Origin: Amblyornis subalaris
Lineage: Eukaryota; Chordata; Aves; Passeriformes; Ptilonorhynchidae
Direction: 5' to 3'
Assembly: GCA_018881555.1 (NCBI GenBank)
Contig: JACAXG010000064.1
Coordinates: 2,883,769-2,947,768 of the forward strand
DNA: 64,000 nucleotides
This document shows, in pieces, positions 36,220 to 45,330 of this stretch. Numbering within the stretch: position 1 is the first letter of the stretch; every line of letters starts with the position of its first letter. Both the position numbers and the translations under genes were made by a program. Below the pieces are notes generated by a model. That model was not told the DNA's origin and made no database searches. It worked only from the letters and a program-made list of their open reading frames with translations.

Positions 36220-36926
36220 ATCTCACTTCCATGCTTTGCAGGCAGCACCAGCCAGAGTCCCCTGTGCTCTCTGGTTTGTCTCCACAGATGCTCCCTCCCT
36301 CCTCCAGGGCTCAAGTCCTGCAGGGATGTCCCTACACACAACATTCAAAGCACCTCTGCAGCTNCACACACACATCCACACCCTGCAGGGTCTGTAAGTT
36401 GTGCTGACCTCCCACCCTGCGGCTCACAGTGTCCTGCGGTAGGAGCGACTCCCTTAATGCCCACGTTTATCCAGGAAATGCCTGCTACAAAGTCTTTCCT
36501 TCATGTCTACAAGCTGTCTGAACAAAGGATGGAAAAGGATGCTCCAGCTCTGCCTGTCATGAACTTTTTGGCTTTTTCCCCTGAAATGAAAAGGAAACAG
36601 CACAGGGATGATTCACTATATCCTACTGTAGTCATGTTATCCCTGAGCATGGAGAGATCCCACCAGGCTGTCAAAGGGAGCAAAGCAGCCAGGCAGAAGT
36701 CACAATAGGAGATTGAAAATTCAAGCAAAACATTGTGAAAAGTGATTTCAAAACGAGATGTTGAGGAATTTCCTCAGGGGTTTGGTAAGGCTCCCTCACT
36801 GGAGGTGAGAATTCATTTTCAATGATGTCTACATCTTCAAATATTCCACTTCAGGGGCAAGAGAATGTCACTTTTAACCTTTCAAATGATCTCAGGAAAG
36901 AAGGAATGGAAGAAGGTAAGAAAAAC
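36220..36926. other. Single-copy sequence
   Basis: A 163-codon frame starts in the CR1 tail at 36217 and runs to 36708. No domain is recognised, and it has a proline/serine-rich chance-like composition. Confidence 0.45.
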
Positions 36927-37051
36927 TGGGAGGGAGGAAGGGAGGGAGGGAGAGAAGAAGGAAGGAAGGAAGGAAGGAAGGAAGGAAGGAAGGAAGGAAA
37001 GAAGGAAGGAAGGAAGGAAGGAAGGAAGGAAGGAAGGAAGAAAGAAAGGAC
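36927..37051. repeat. (GAAG)n microsatellite
   Basis: A purine-only tract: GGGAG/GAAGG lead-in, then about 20 GAAG tetramers with one GAAA interruption (36997-37000), ending in AAAG units. The strand carries no pyrimidine for over 100 bases. It creates spurious lysine/glycine/arginine frames. Confidence 0.97.
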
Positions 37052-37479
37052 AAGTTCTAATGGAATTAATAAGATAAGTCTTTTAAATATTCATTTTTCC
37101 TACAAAATTTGCTAAAATCTCACCATAGGACCTTCCTTTCTCTGTTTATATCAACCAAAAAGCATGTTCACCTTGGTGGTAGTTCTAATTTAGTTAATGC
37201 ATATGTCTATAGTTGCTAGCTATGATGGTTAGAGATTTTGGCTTTGGTCATAACTCTATTCCACTGGAACAAAGATTACAAAGCAGCAATAACCCATCTT
37301 ATTTTCTAAATGCCATCTGATACTCTTGAAACTGACATTCCAGTCACTGACAGCACCCAAGGATCAGGAATCTCTGTCTTTTATTGTGAAAGTCAGCAAT
37401 TTCTGCCATTACTGTGTATAATCAACAACCAAATTAGTAATCATCATCATATTTTCATTCACCTGCTTTCCATGGCAAG
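37052..37479. other. Single-copy sequence
   Basis: No gene recognised. Confidence 0.45.
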
Positions 37480-37990
37480 GTGAGGTGGAGCTGGCCCAAC
37501 GTCCGAAGCAAATCATAAATTCTAGAATCATTAAAACGGAGAGGAAGCCAATTAAACTTCCTTATTACATATTGCAAAGCTGCTCCAGACCAATTATAAC
37601 CATATTTCTTCGTGGTCTAATTAGGCTCAACTCAGTTCCACAGTGTGGGAGCCTGTAATGAGTGAGGACATGAGAACCACGGCCCAGGCTCCGTGTGAGG
37701 GATCATTAACGTGCTCTGGGCTGCTGCCTTGGAAGAGGCTGCTCCTCATTACGTGGGTAAACGCACTTAAACTAAATGGATGAATTGCAGCCACTTTCAG
37801 CGTTTCAAGTCCCCTTAGACTGACAGAGCTGCAGATTAATAAGTTGTTAGAGAGCGATCTGTTGACCTGCTCCATCGTTCCGCGCTTTCACTCCAGCCGC
37901 TCCCGGAGGCGTGAAATGCTAAAGTAGGGAAATGTGTCAATCACTGCATTTATATTTTGTGGCTTCCTCTNGTGCTTGCCTGAGAAATGA
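37480..37990. promoter_or_regulatory. Possible conserved non-coding (enhancer-like) block
   Basis: Single-copy DNA rich in ATTA/TAAT cores ('agccaattaaacttccttat', 'gaccaattataacc', 'ggtctaattaggc', 'cagattaataag'). It has a local cluster of CpGs at about 37875-37912 ('ccgcgctttc', 'ccgctcccggaggcg') and a PBX/MEIS-like site (TGTCAATCA, 37935-37943, reverse TGATTGACA). This mix is typical of developmental enhancers. Conservation is not shown here. Confidence 0.28.
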
Positions 37991-38167
37991 TCAGAATAGG
38001 TGAAACAGCAAAATACAATGCCTGACATGCCCAATAACTTCAGCAGACTTTGAAACNAAATGCACCATGCACAGGAGATAAGAGGTCTGCTGCCAGCACA
38101 AACCAGCTTGGGATGAAGACTGAACTCCTTTCAGCTGGATGGGGCTGTCTAAAAGTCAGCATATCAT

Positions 38168-38402
38168 ACAGTCAGAGTGGTTTGGGTTGGAAAGCACCTT
38201 ACAGACCACATATTTCCAACTNCTTCCNCTAGACCAGGCTGCCCAGAGATCCATCCAACCTGGCCTTGAACATTTCCAGAGTTGGGGCAGCCACAGCTTC
38301 TCCAGGAACCTGTTCCAGTGCATCACTACCCTTACAGTAAATAATTTCTTACTAATATCTAATCTAAAACTAATATCTAATCTAAATCTTCTCTCTTTGG
38401 GG
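38168..38402 (-). mobile_element. CR1 LINE 3' fragment with 18-bp duplication
   Basis: Antisense: 'agagtggtttgggttggaaa', 'ccatccaacctggccttgaa', 'gccacagcttctccaggaac' and 'catcactacccttacagtaa'. The block 'actaatatctaatctaaa' is present twice in tandem (38351-38368, 38369-38386). About 30 bases of the tail are lost near 38220. Confidence 0.95.
38351..38386. repeat. Exact 18-bp tandem duplication inside CR1
   Basis: Two identical adjacent copies of an 18-base block that is single in other CR1 copies of this window. Confidence 0.95.
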
Positions 38403-38902
38403 TTTATATCCTCTGTATAACAGGTTATGAAATTATGATGAGGTGGAGAAAGTGCATTGAGAGAGATTGTCAACCACTTTCTTTGATGGAAGGAAAAAAT
38501 TGATTAGAAATTCTAATAGTAGGAGCCAAATTCAATGGGAAAAAAAACCCCAACCCAACGAAAACTAAACCTGGGGTCTTGAGGGTTTCTTCTTTTTTTT
38601 TTTTCCCTGGTAGAAGACTTTTGAAACTTGTTTTTAAGCCATACCATCACCAGAAAAATCCCCTTAATGGAAAAATTCGGAGTGAGGAATGTGAGATTAT
38701 TAGGGAGAAAAGATCAGAGGTACTTTTTCTGTCTTGTACTTTTACTTGTCTATGGCCAGTGCTGGAGACAGAATACCAAGAGACGTGGAGCTGAGGCAGT
38801 AGAACTGTCCTCAAGTCCTACCTTGTGGGGATGAAGACACGGAAGGCTCCTCTAGGCTTCCCCCTGCTTAGCTNAAGCAGCTGTTTTCCCAGCACAGGAG
38901 AT
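38403..38902. other. Single-copy sequence
   Basis: A T-run lies at 38592-38604. No gene recognised. Confidence 0.45.
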
Positions 38903-38970
38903 TTCATAGAATCATAGAATATCCTGAGTTGGAAGGGACCTACAAAGATCACTGAAGTTCCACTCCTGGA
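38903..38970 (-). mobile_element. CR1 LINE 3'-end fragment
   Basis: Antisense tail of the same subfamily as the copy at 137: 'catagaatcatagaatatcc' then 'gagttggaagggacctacaa'. Only about 70 bases. Confidence 0.88.
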
Positions 38971-39719
38971 ATTATATATCCAATAAAATTTTTCACACAT
39001 GTCNTAGAAGTTGGCAGGAGGTGAAGAAATTGTTGAATAGTGGATGGTATGTGCGACACTATCAGTTTTGACATCTAATTCCTTTTGTGGGCCCAGCTTT
39101 GGGGAATAGCCCTCTTTTTTAAAGCTCTCAGATCCGAGAAATTTCCCTGGCTCCTGACTGGCTTGTCAGCAGGAGCACGAGACATCCAAACAGGTTTGTT
39201 TTCTCATGTTCACATTTGTCCTTAAGGCACCAGCGACAAAACTGTTTCCTATTCCACTCCTGGCTAAGAGGACCTGACAACTTAATAATTGAACTGGGTA
39301 CTTAGCTCACTGTGCCTCTGATGTGCCTCTTTTTAATTGATTTTGTCAGGATCTTTTTAACTTCCCTTCCGCTGTTGCCAGCATGCTCTAGCTCCTCATA
39401 ATGCCTTTGAAAAGAGGTTTGATTAGAATTTTCCCTTGTCATACCCTATTCTCACCTATTTGTTACCAATTAACCCTCTACACCGTGGTGGTTCGCAGGT
39501 TGTGCCAAATTGAGCTGCCTGCTGCTGGAAACCTTTGAGCTCTGTGTCTCTGCCAGAGATACTGTAAAGAAGAAGAAACTATGTATTTCTTCCCAAATCA
39601 TCAGCAGCAAAACCAGCTGTTTAATGTCATTGTTGGATACATTTTCCATGAGGAGGGCAAAGGAAAATGTGCCCATGGAGTGATTAAAACAATGGAAAAC
39701 AAATCTTCCTTTGCAGCTG
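38971..39719. other. Single-copy sequence
   Basis: No gene or repeat recognised. Confidence 0.45.
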
Positions 39720-39990
39720 CAACTAAAGCTGTAGTCAATGGCTCATTGTCCAAATGGAGATGAGTAACAAGTTGTGTCCATATTGGGCCCAGCACTGTAT
39801 AACATCATTATAAATGGCACAGACANTAGGATTGAGAGCACCCTCCAGCAGGTCTGTGGATGACACAAAGCNGAGTGGTGAAGCTGATACACTAAAAGCA
39901 AAGGATGCCAGGCAGGNGCACTTTGACAAGGCTTGGGAAGTGTGAATTTTGTGAAGTTAAATTAGGCAGAGGGCAAGGTCCTGCACCCCA
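39720..39990 (+). mobile_element. CR1 LINE ORF2 fragment, no 3' tail
   Basis: Sense sequence from the late reverse-transcriptase region: 'gtagtcaatggctcattgtc', 'gggcccagcactgtataaca', 'gattgagagcaccctccagc', 'gtggatgacacaaagc', 'ggcaaggtcctgcacccc'. The segment spans the RT catalytic-motif region ('gcggatgacacc' in active copies). It stops abruptly at about 39990, where a reversed LTR begins, and has both 5' and 3' truncation. Confidence 0.88.
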
Positions 39991-40700
39991 TTGGGTGAGA
40001 TCCCTCTCTGGTTACTGTCACTGGCAAAACACTTGACTTGGGGAAATTTGTTTAATTTGTTACCGATGAAATCAGAGGAAGATAATGAGAAATAACTCCA
40101 AATCTCAAAACACCTTCCCCTCGCTCCTCTTTTCTTCCTGGTTCTGACTTCACTCCTGAATTCTCTACCTCCTCCTGTTCAGTGGGGCAGAGGGATGGGG
40201 AATGGGGCTTGGGGTCACTTTATCCCACATCTTTGCTGATCCTTCCTCCTCAGGGCCANGAAGATGCTTCCTCTGCACACTCTTCCCACTCTTCNCCTGC
40301 TCCAGGNTGGGGTCCCTTCCATGTGAGACAGTCCTCCAGGAACTTTTCCCATGGGAGTTCTTCCCACAGGCTGCAGTTCACAAACTGCTCCAGTCTGGGT
40401 GCCTTCTATGGGGTGCAGTCTTTCAGGAACAGGCTGCTCCAGCATGGATCGGTAGTGGNGTGCTTGTGGGGAGCANCAAACCTGCNCCAGGTNGGCTCCT
40501 CTCTCCACAGGNTCCTGCCTGTGGATCCCCACGANCTGCAGGGGCACAGCTGCCTCTCCATGGGCTGCAGGGGAATCTCAGCTCTGGCACCTGGAGCNGC
40601 TCCTGCCCCTCGTTCTGCACTGACCTGGGTGTCTGCAGAGCTGATCCTCTCACACATTCTCACCCCTCTCCTCTGACTGCTGCTGCTGTCCCACAGTTCN
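39991..40700 (-). mobile_element. Long LTR fragment of an avian endogenous retrovirus, reversed
   Basis: On the plus strand the order is: 'gatccctctctggttactgt', 'acttgacttggggaaatttg', 'gataatgagaaataactcca', 'tctctacctcctcctgttca', 'tccttcctcctcagggcc', then a run of loosely repeated 50-60 base units built on 'ctgctccag', 'gggtcccttcc' and 'gggctgca', ending with 'gcactgacctgggtgtctgc' and 'ctctcacacattctcacccc'. Reversed, this matches the 3' portion of an avian LTR that I recall ending near an AATAAA-type signal and '...ccccaagt'. A 183-codon frame inside it is not a gene. About ten Ns lie in the GC-rich half. Confidence 0.75.
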
Positions 40701-41072
40701 GCTTGGAGAGGGGAAGGCTCACACAGACCTTATTGCACCATTTCCATAGATAAAGGGAGCTTGTNAGAAAGACAGAGATCCTTTTTACCAGGGCGTGCAG
40801 TGACAGGACAGGAGGCAACGATTTCACACTGAAAGAGGNTACATGTAGATTAGACATAAGGAAGAAATCGTTTGTAGTGAGGGCAGTGAGGCCCTGGCAC
40901 NGGTTGCCCAGAGAAGCTGAGGCTGTCCCATCCCTGGAAGTGTTCAAAGCCAGGTTGGGACAGGGCTTGAAGCAGCCTGGTCTAGAGGGTGTCCCTGCCA
41001 ATGGTAGGGGGTTGGAGCTGGATGGTCTTTAATGTCCTTTCCAACCCAAACCACTCTCTGATTCTGTGATTT
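40701..41072 (+). mobile_element. CR1 LINE 3' part
   Basis: Sense: 'gagaggggaaggctcacaca', 'gtgcagtgacaggacaggag', 'gattagacataaggaagaaa', 'gttcaaagccaggttgggac', ending 'accactctctgattctgtga'. It starts exactly where the reversed LTR ends. Confidence 0.95.
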
Positions 41073-41229
41073 AGCATGAATATACAGTTTTATAGTAACC
41101 GCCTGGATTGTTTGGGGTTTTTTAAACGGCCTTTTGCTATTGTAACCAAGTCTATAACACACAACAGCCTGTCTTTGTCGCCACACGATTTCCTGCTCGC
41201 TCTGAGCCAGGAAACCTCTGTAGTTTCAC

Positions 41230-41487
41230 CAGAGAAATGCTTCACCTGGGTCACTGGTGCCAAATGATCTGCTGTGTGAGCTGGCTCGGGGAAAGCTCAA
41301 TCACACTAATGAGCTAATCACTGAGCTTCTAATGAGTGGGATTAGCGGCTGGGCAAGGATTGTTTGTCCTGGATCCCTTGTTCAAATGCAGCTCGAAGCT
41401 CTCAAAATATTTGCTCGCAATCAGCTACGAGCTGGGTTCGTTTCAGCTCTCACTAACGGGATGAAAATTATTTTCATCTCTCTAGGA
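41230..41487. promoter_or_regulatory. Possible conserved non-coding block with homeodomain motifs
   Basis: Single-copy DNA with repeated TAATGAG/CTAATC cores ('cactaatgagctaatcactg', 'cttctaatgagtgggattag'), including an OTX/PITX-type GGATTA (in 'gggattagcgg'), and CpGs that are rare elsewhere. One frame stays open from 41257 through this block into the candidate exon. Either regulatory or coding constraint could explain the texture. Confidence 0.25.
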
Positions 41488-41577
41488 TTTGCCAAATGTG
41501 CTGATGGAGGCAGTCTGCGGTTTGTGGTGGATGGAAGCAGCGAGTTCTATTTCAGAAGTAAACTCTCTGTAGCAAGG
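41488..41577 (+). other. Candidate exon, unrecognised
   Basis: The acceptor 'ttttcatctctctag' ends at about 41487 and a donor-like GCAAG then GTAAAG lies at about 41577. In between one frame is open and reads FAKCADGGSLRFVVDGSS then EFYFRSKLSVA. A second frame meets a stop only at the last codon and the third stops early. The pattern 'FxxC...LRF...F.F' is faintly like an extracellular beta-sandwich segment, but I do not recognise a family. The same frame is open for 107 codons from 41257, so the acceptor is not needed to explain it. Confidence 0.25.
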
Positions 41578-43215
41578 TAAAGCCATAGGTGTCATAATTT
41601 CTAATTTCATGCCAGCGTGAAGCTTGGCTGGAAAAAAAGAAGAAGAGTATCACTCTATTAATTAGCTTTTCTTAATAGCAATTAATGAATATTTAATATA
41701 ACTATAACAACCCAGTTAGGTAGATTTTGTAGATCTGAAGAAAAACCACCAGAAGCCGCGACTTGTGTTTCTTCACCAAACCTGACTGCGTTGGTTTAAG
41801 AAGTTACACAGTTCTGACCCTGAATGAGCTTAAGCACTGGCAAGATTTCTCTGAGCATTTTCTGTGCTCAGCCTTTACTGACGAAAGACTCTGTCAGCTC
41901 TTTGGAAAGGGAGCATGCAAATGAAATCAGTGCAGGTGAGAATCCAGTTTAATATTTGTTATTCTCTTCTAAAACTTCACAGTAACCAAAAATGCAGAAC
42001 ATATAGAGGTAACTGAATGGGTTTTTTTNCTTTTCTTTTTCTGGTGAGAAATATTTTTGTCAAAAGATTTTACTTTTTCCAAAGAATAAAAAAAATATAA
42101 TTTTTTTAAAGTCTCTTAAATAATTCCCATGGCATTTTAATTAAATCTATTTCTGAAATGCTTTATTTACTGGAGGAAAACTGCATTTATAACACAGGAT
42201 GCATGTAAAGATGAATTTAAACGGCACTTTCAATCATGTTGTCAGGACAAAACATTGTGGGTTAAAATGAAACAAAATCCCAAATGCTGGTTGCACTGAA
42301 ACCTGTGAAATGAAATCTAATGCAAAATTTGGCATTTTTGATGAGATACCTTGACCGATTTTTTTAATGAGTTAAAGACCTTAAAAGAGCTGTACCAGTA
42401 TATCTCGGTTTTTTGTCCTGCTCTTTCACNGATGTTTCTCATAAATAAATGTGGTGTTCTGTGCATACAGTGGGATCAAGTAAGCATCCAATTGATGTGT
42501 TGTAAATGGCACATGTAATTGTGGAAGTGCTTAGCTCAGATCCAGCAGAGCAAATTCTAAAGCAGCAGCGCACAGTAGGGGGGAATCTGAGCTAAATTAA
42601 TTTTTAAACGTACGAAAACAGTAACAAAAAAAAAAAAAAAAAAGAACCAGACAAAACATCTTGACTTTCATGGTTTTAAATGAGCAGAATTGGAGATCAG
42701 GAGCATGTTAAAAACACAAACAATAAAGATGAATTAACAGCTACTTATCTTACAGCACATTGTATAGCAAATCTGGAGGCAGAGAAATAGCATTCCCCAG
42801 ACACAGGGGACATCATTAAAATCTGTAGCAGAGGGTAAAACATGTCTACAATGAAAGGGGGAAAAATAGGCAAAATTATTCACAATGATACCAACACACA
42901 GTATAAAACTTAGCTTTCCTTTGATACAATTAGTGCTTGTTGGTTAAAGCAGATTTAATACGACGTGATCAGTAATGCAGACATGGACGTGGGGCCCGAA
43001 TGTGCAACGCCTTGGGAATCCATTCCACTTCCCAGGGGGATCACAGGCTCTGCAAAACCAAGAACAGCTGNTGAGTATTCACAGGATTCCTGGAGAATTT
43101 CCTATGCGAAGTTGTCACTGATGGAAGGACACAGTCAACAACGGAGCAGATTAAGCTCAGAAAAGTGTGTTTACACTGATTCCAGTCTAAGGTAATTGTG
43201 GAAGTGGAAGGGATG
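41578..43215. other. Single-copy sequence
   Basis: An A18 run lies at 42626-42643. AT-rich at 42090-42180. No gene recognised. Confidence 0.5.
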
Positions 43216-43409
43216 AGGAGACTGGAACAGATTATCCACAGAGGGTGTGGTCTCCCCACCCCTGGAGATGTTCAAAACCAGTTTGGATGGGGCTCTGAGC
43301 AACCTGGTCTAGTGGAAGGTGTCCCTGCCCAGGGCAGAGAGGCTGGAACTGAATGGTCTTTCAGGTCCCTTTCAACCCAAACTGTTCCATGATTCTATGG
43401 TTCTATGAC
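43216..43409 (+). mobile_element. CR1 LINE 3' fragment
   Basis: Sense: 'aggagactggaacagattat', 'ggagatgttcaaaaccagtt', 'gcaacctggtctagtggaag', ending 'actgttccatgattctatgg' plus one more octamer. Confidence 0.95.
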
Positions 43410-44929
43410 TGACATAAAATTTCACAAAGAAAATACNGCCTATAGCCTGCTGTAGCAGGGAAAAGAGTAGCTTTTGTGTTCTCTTCAATGCCAGCAGTTC
43501 CTATAACCAAAGAAAAGTGCATTTAATTTTAAAAATATATTTTTCTGCTAAATGGACAAAGAATACAAAACAAACTGTGACACTGGNGCACTTTGCAGGA
43601 CAGAATATACCCAAGAAATCTTACTCTGTTTCCTATCTTTCCATGCAATGAAAACCTTAGACACTTCTGGCTATGAACAGCTCAGTATAACAAGTGTAGA
43701 TCTCTAATTAGAGATCAAACCCACGTAGATCTAAACCATAAAATGTTTACACTATTCATGTNGACAGTTAATGGAATTAAAAAAAGACAATTTTTGATGA
43801 AAGAACATGTTTTTCTCTAATTACTGTAAAAGAAGCCTCTAGAGAAAGACATCAGCAGCAAGATATCTCCTCCAAGATCAGCACTACAGACTTCTGAGGT
43901 TGCACAGATTGTATTTTTGCACTCACCACCCCATGGAACAGCCCTGTGTGTTTGTAGGAAGCATCACTAAGAAATACATCAGCAGGCTTTTGTAGTATTT
44001 GTGTTTATTCTGCCTCTGCTTCCTTAGTGACTGTTGTTTCTGTACACAGGCAGTGTAAGAAAATCCATTTAAACTTGTTATCCAGGGTGAGGAAAGGAAT
44101 GAAAAACTGGTCTGTTATTATTATTATTGAAGACAGAACTGATAACAACTTATTTTCCTTTTTTTCTTATTTTTTTTAATACAGGTGAAAACCTTAGAAA
44201 CACTGTTTTCATTATGCTTTACTGTAAACCAACAAGGTGTCAAAATAGACCATGATCAGACACAAAGCAGCCAAATACAGACACACACATCTTTTTATTT
44301 ATGCTNATTTTAAAAACTGCTNATAATCAGATCATTTAAACAANNTNTTGANACNANCTGTCCATTGTGAGCTGTGCTGAAGATACAGACCTTAGATGAG
44401 GGTTCCTGCCTTGTATTCACCTAAACACCTCAAAGAGGCAATGGAAACACTCAGCTCCAATGGGAAGGGTGCCCTGCTGAAGATGACATTCATCCCAGCT
44501 AATTCAAGGTGTAAGTGCCTCCATCTGAGTATAATGATTGCCAGGCTCCTATTACAGTAATTACAGGTCTAATCAATACAGCCAAAGATTTTTAGGGTGG
44601 GGATCGTTTGAATAAAGTCATCAACTTCGTATCGACCTAAATTTCACTGGCTGGTATTGACTTGAACCGACTACAAAGGGATCTTCAGGATGACTTTCTC
44701 AGATGCAGAAAGGTGNACTGTTGACATCTAAATTTAGCTGCACAAATTCAGCAGCCAAAGTCCTTTTAATGTCACCAAAGGAGTTGCTCAAGCCACTCAC
44801 ATAAGTGGAAAAGCTCTGGAAAGGGGATGGACACCACTAATGTTATAACCTTTCCTTCCACTTGGGAACNCTTCTCACTTTTTTGTTCATTTAATATTCC
44901 ACAGCACTTTTTAAAGAGGAAATGCTTTA
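43410..44929. other. Single-copy sequence with an N cluster
   Basis: A TTA-type run lies at about 44114-44127. Eight Ns are packed in 44306-44357. The block 44520-44690 has an enhancer-like ATTA-rich texture with several CpGs. No gene recognised. Confidence 0.45.
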
Positions 44930-44992
44930 AGGTGAGCCTTGTAGGCCCCTTCCAACCCAAACCATTTTATGGCNTTATATAATCCTATGATA
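44930..44992 (+). mobile_element. CR1 LINE 3'-end fragment (about 60 bp)
   Basis: Sense tail only: 'ggccccttccaacccaaacc' then 'attttatggc' and 'taatcctatgat'. Very short. Confidence 0.85.
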
Positions 44993-45032
44993 TCTCTACA
45001 GGTGCCAATCACCAACATTCACTGCCTGTGCA

Positions 45033-45330
45033 AGTCACAGAATCACAGAATGGTTGTTCTGGAGNTGAAGCAGGATGATCAGGGCTGTGTCCAGTTGTAT
45101 TTTGGATAGCTCCAAGGCTGGAGGCTCCACAACTGTTAGCACCAATTTCCCTGTTTGACCACTCCAACATGGAAAAGAAAAAAACAGTATTTTCTTATGT
45201 TCAGACTTTCATATATTTCAGGTCGTGGCCAGTGCCTTTTTTCCTGTCAGTAGAAACCACTGAGAAGAGCCTGGTTCTACCTTCTTTATCCCCCCAACCC
45301 CCTTCAGGTATTTATAGATTTGCAGGCAGG
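45033..45330 (-). mobile_element. CR1 LINE 3' part, distinct subfamily
   Basis: Antisense: 'tcacagaatcacagaatggt', 'gggctgtgtccagttgtatt', 'tagctccaaggctggaggct', 'gttcagactttcatatattt', 'gaaaccactgagaagagcct' and 'cccttcaggtatttatagat'. It belongs to the CR1 group with 'atctccaaggatggagactccacaa' wording, which is diverged from most copies here. Its tail faces the tail of the plus-strand copy 40 bases away. Confidence 0.9.

Noticed and set aside
36217..36708. 163-codon open frame
   Set aside because: It starts inside a CR1 tail and has proline/serine-rich, non-conserved-looking composition with no motif, signal or splice support.
36822..37115. Lys/Gly/Arg/Glu-repeat open frames
   Set aside because: They are translations of the (GAAG)n microsatellite.
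40202..40753. 183-codon open frame (and overlapping 164-codon frame)
   Set aside because: It lies inside the reversed LTR fragment, which is GC-rich and built of loosely repeated units, and frames are open on both strands. No protein domain is visible and many residues are unknown because of Ns.
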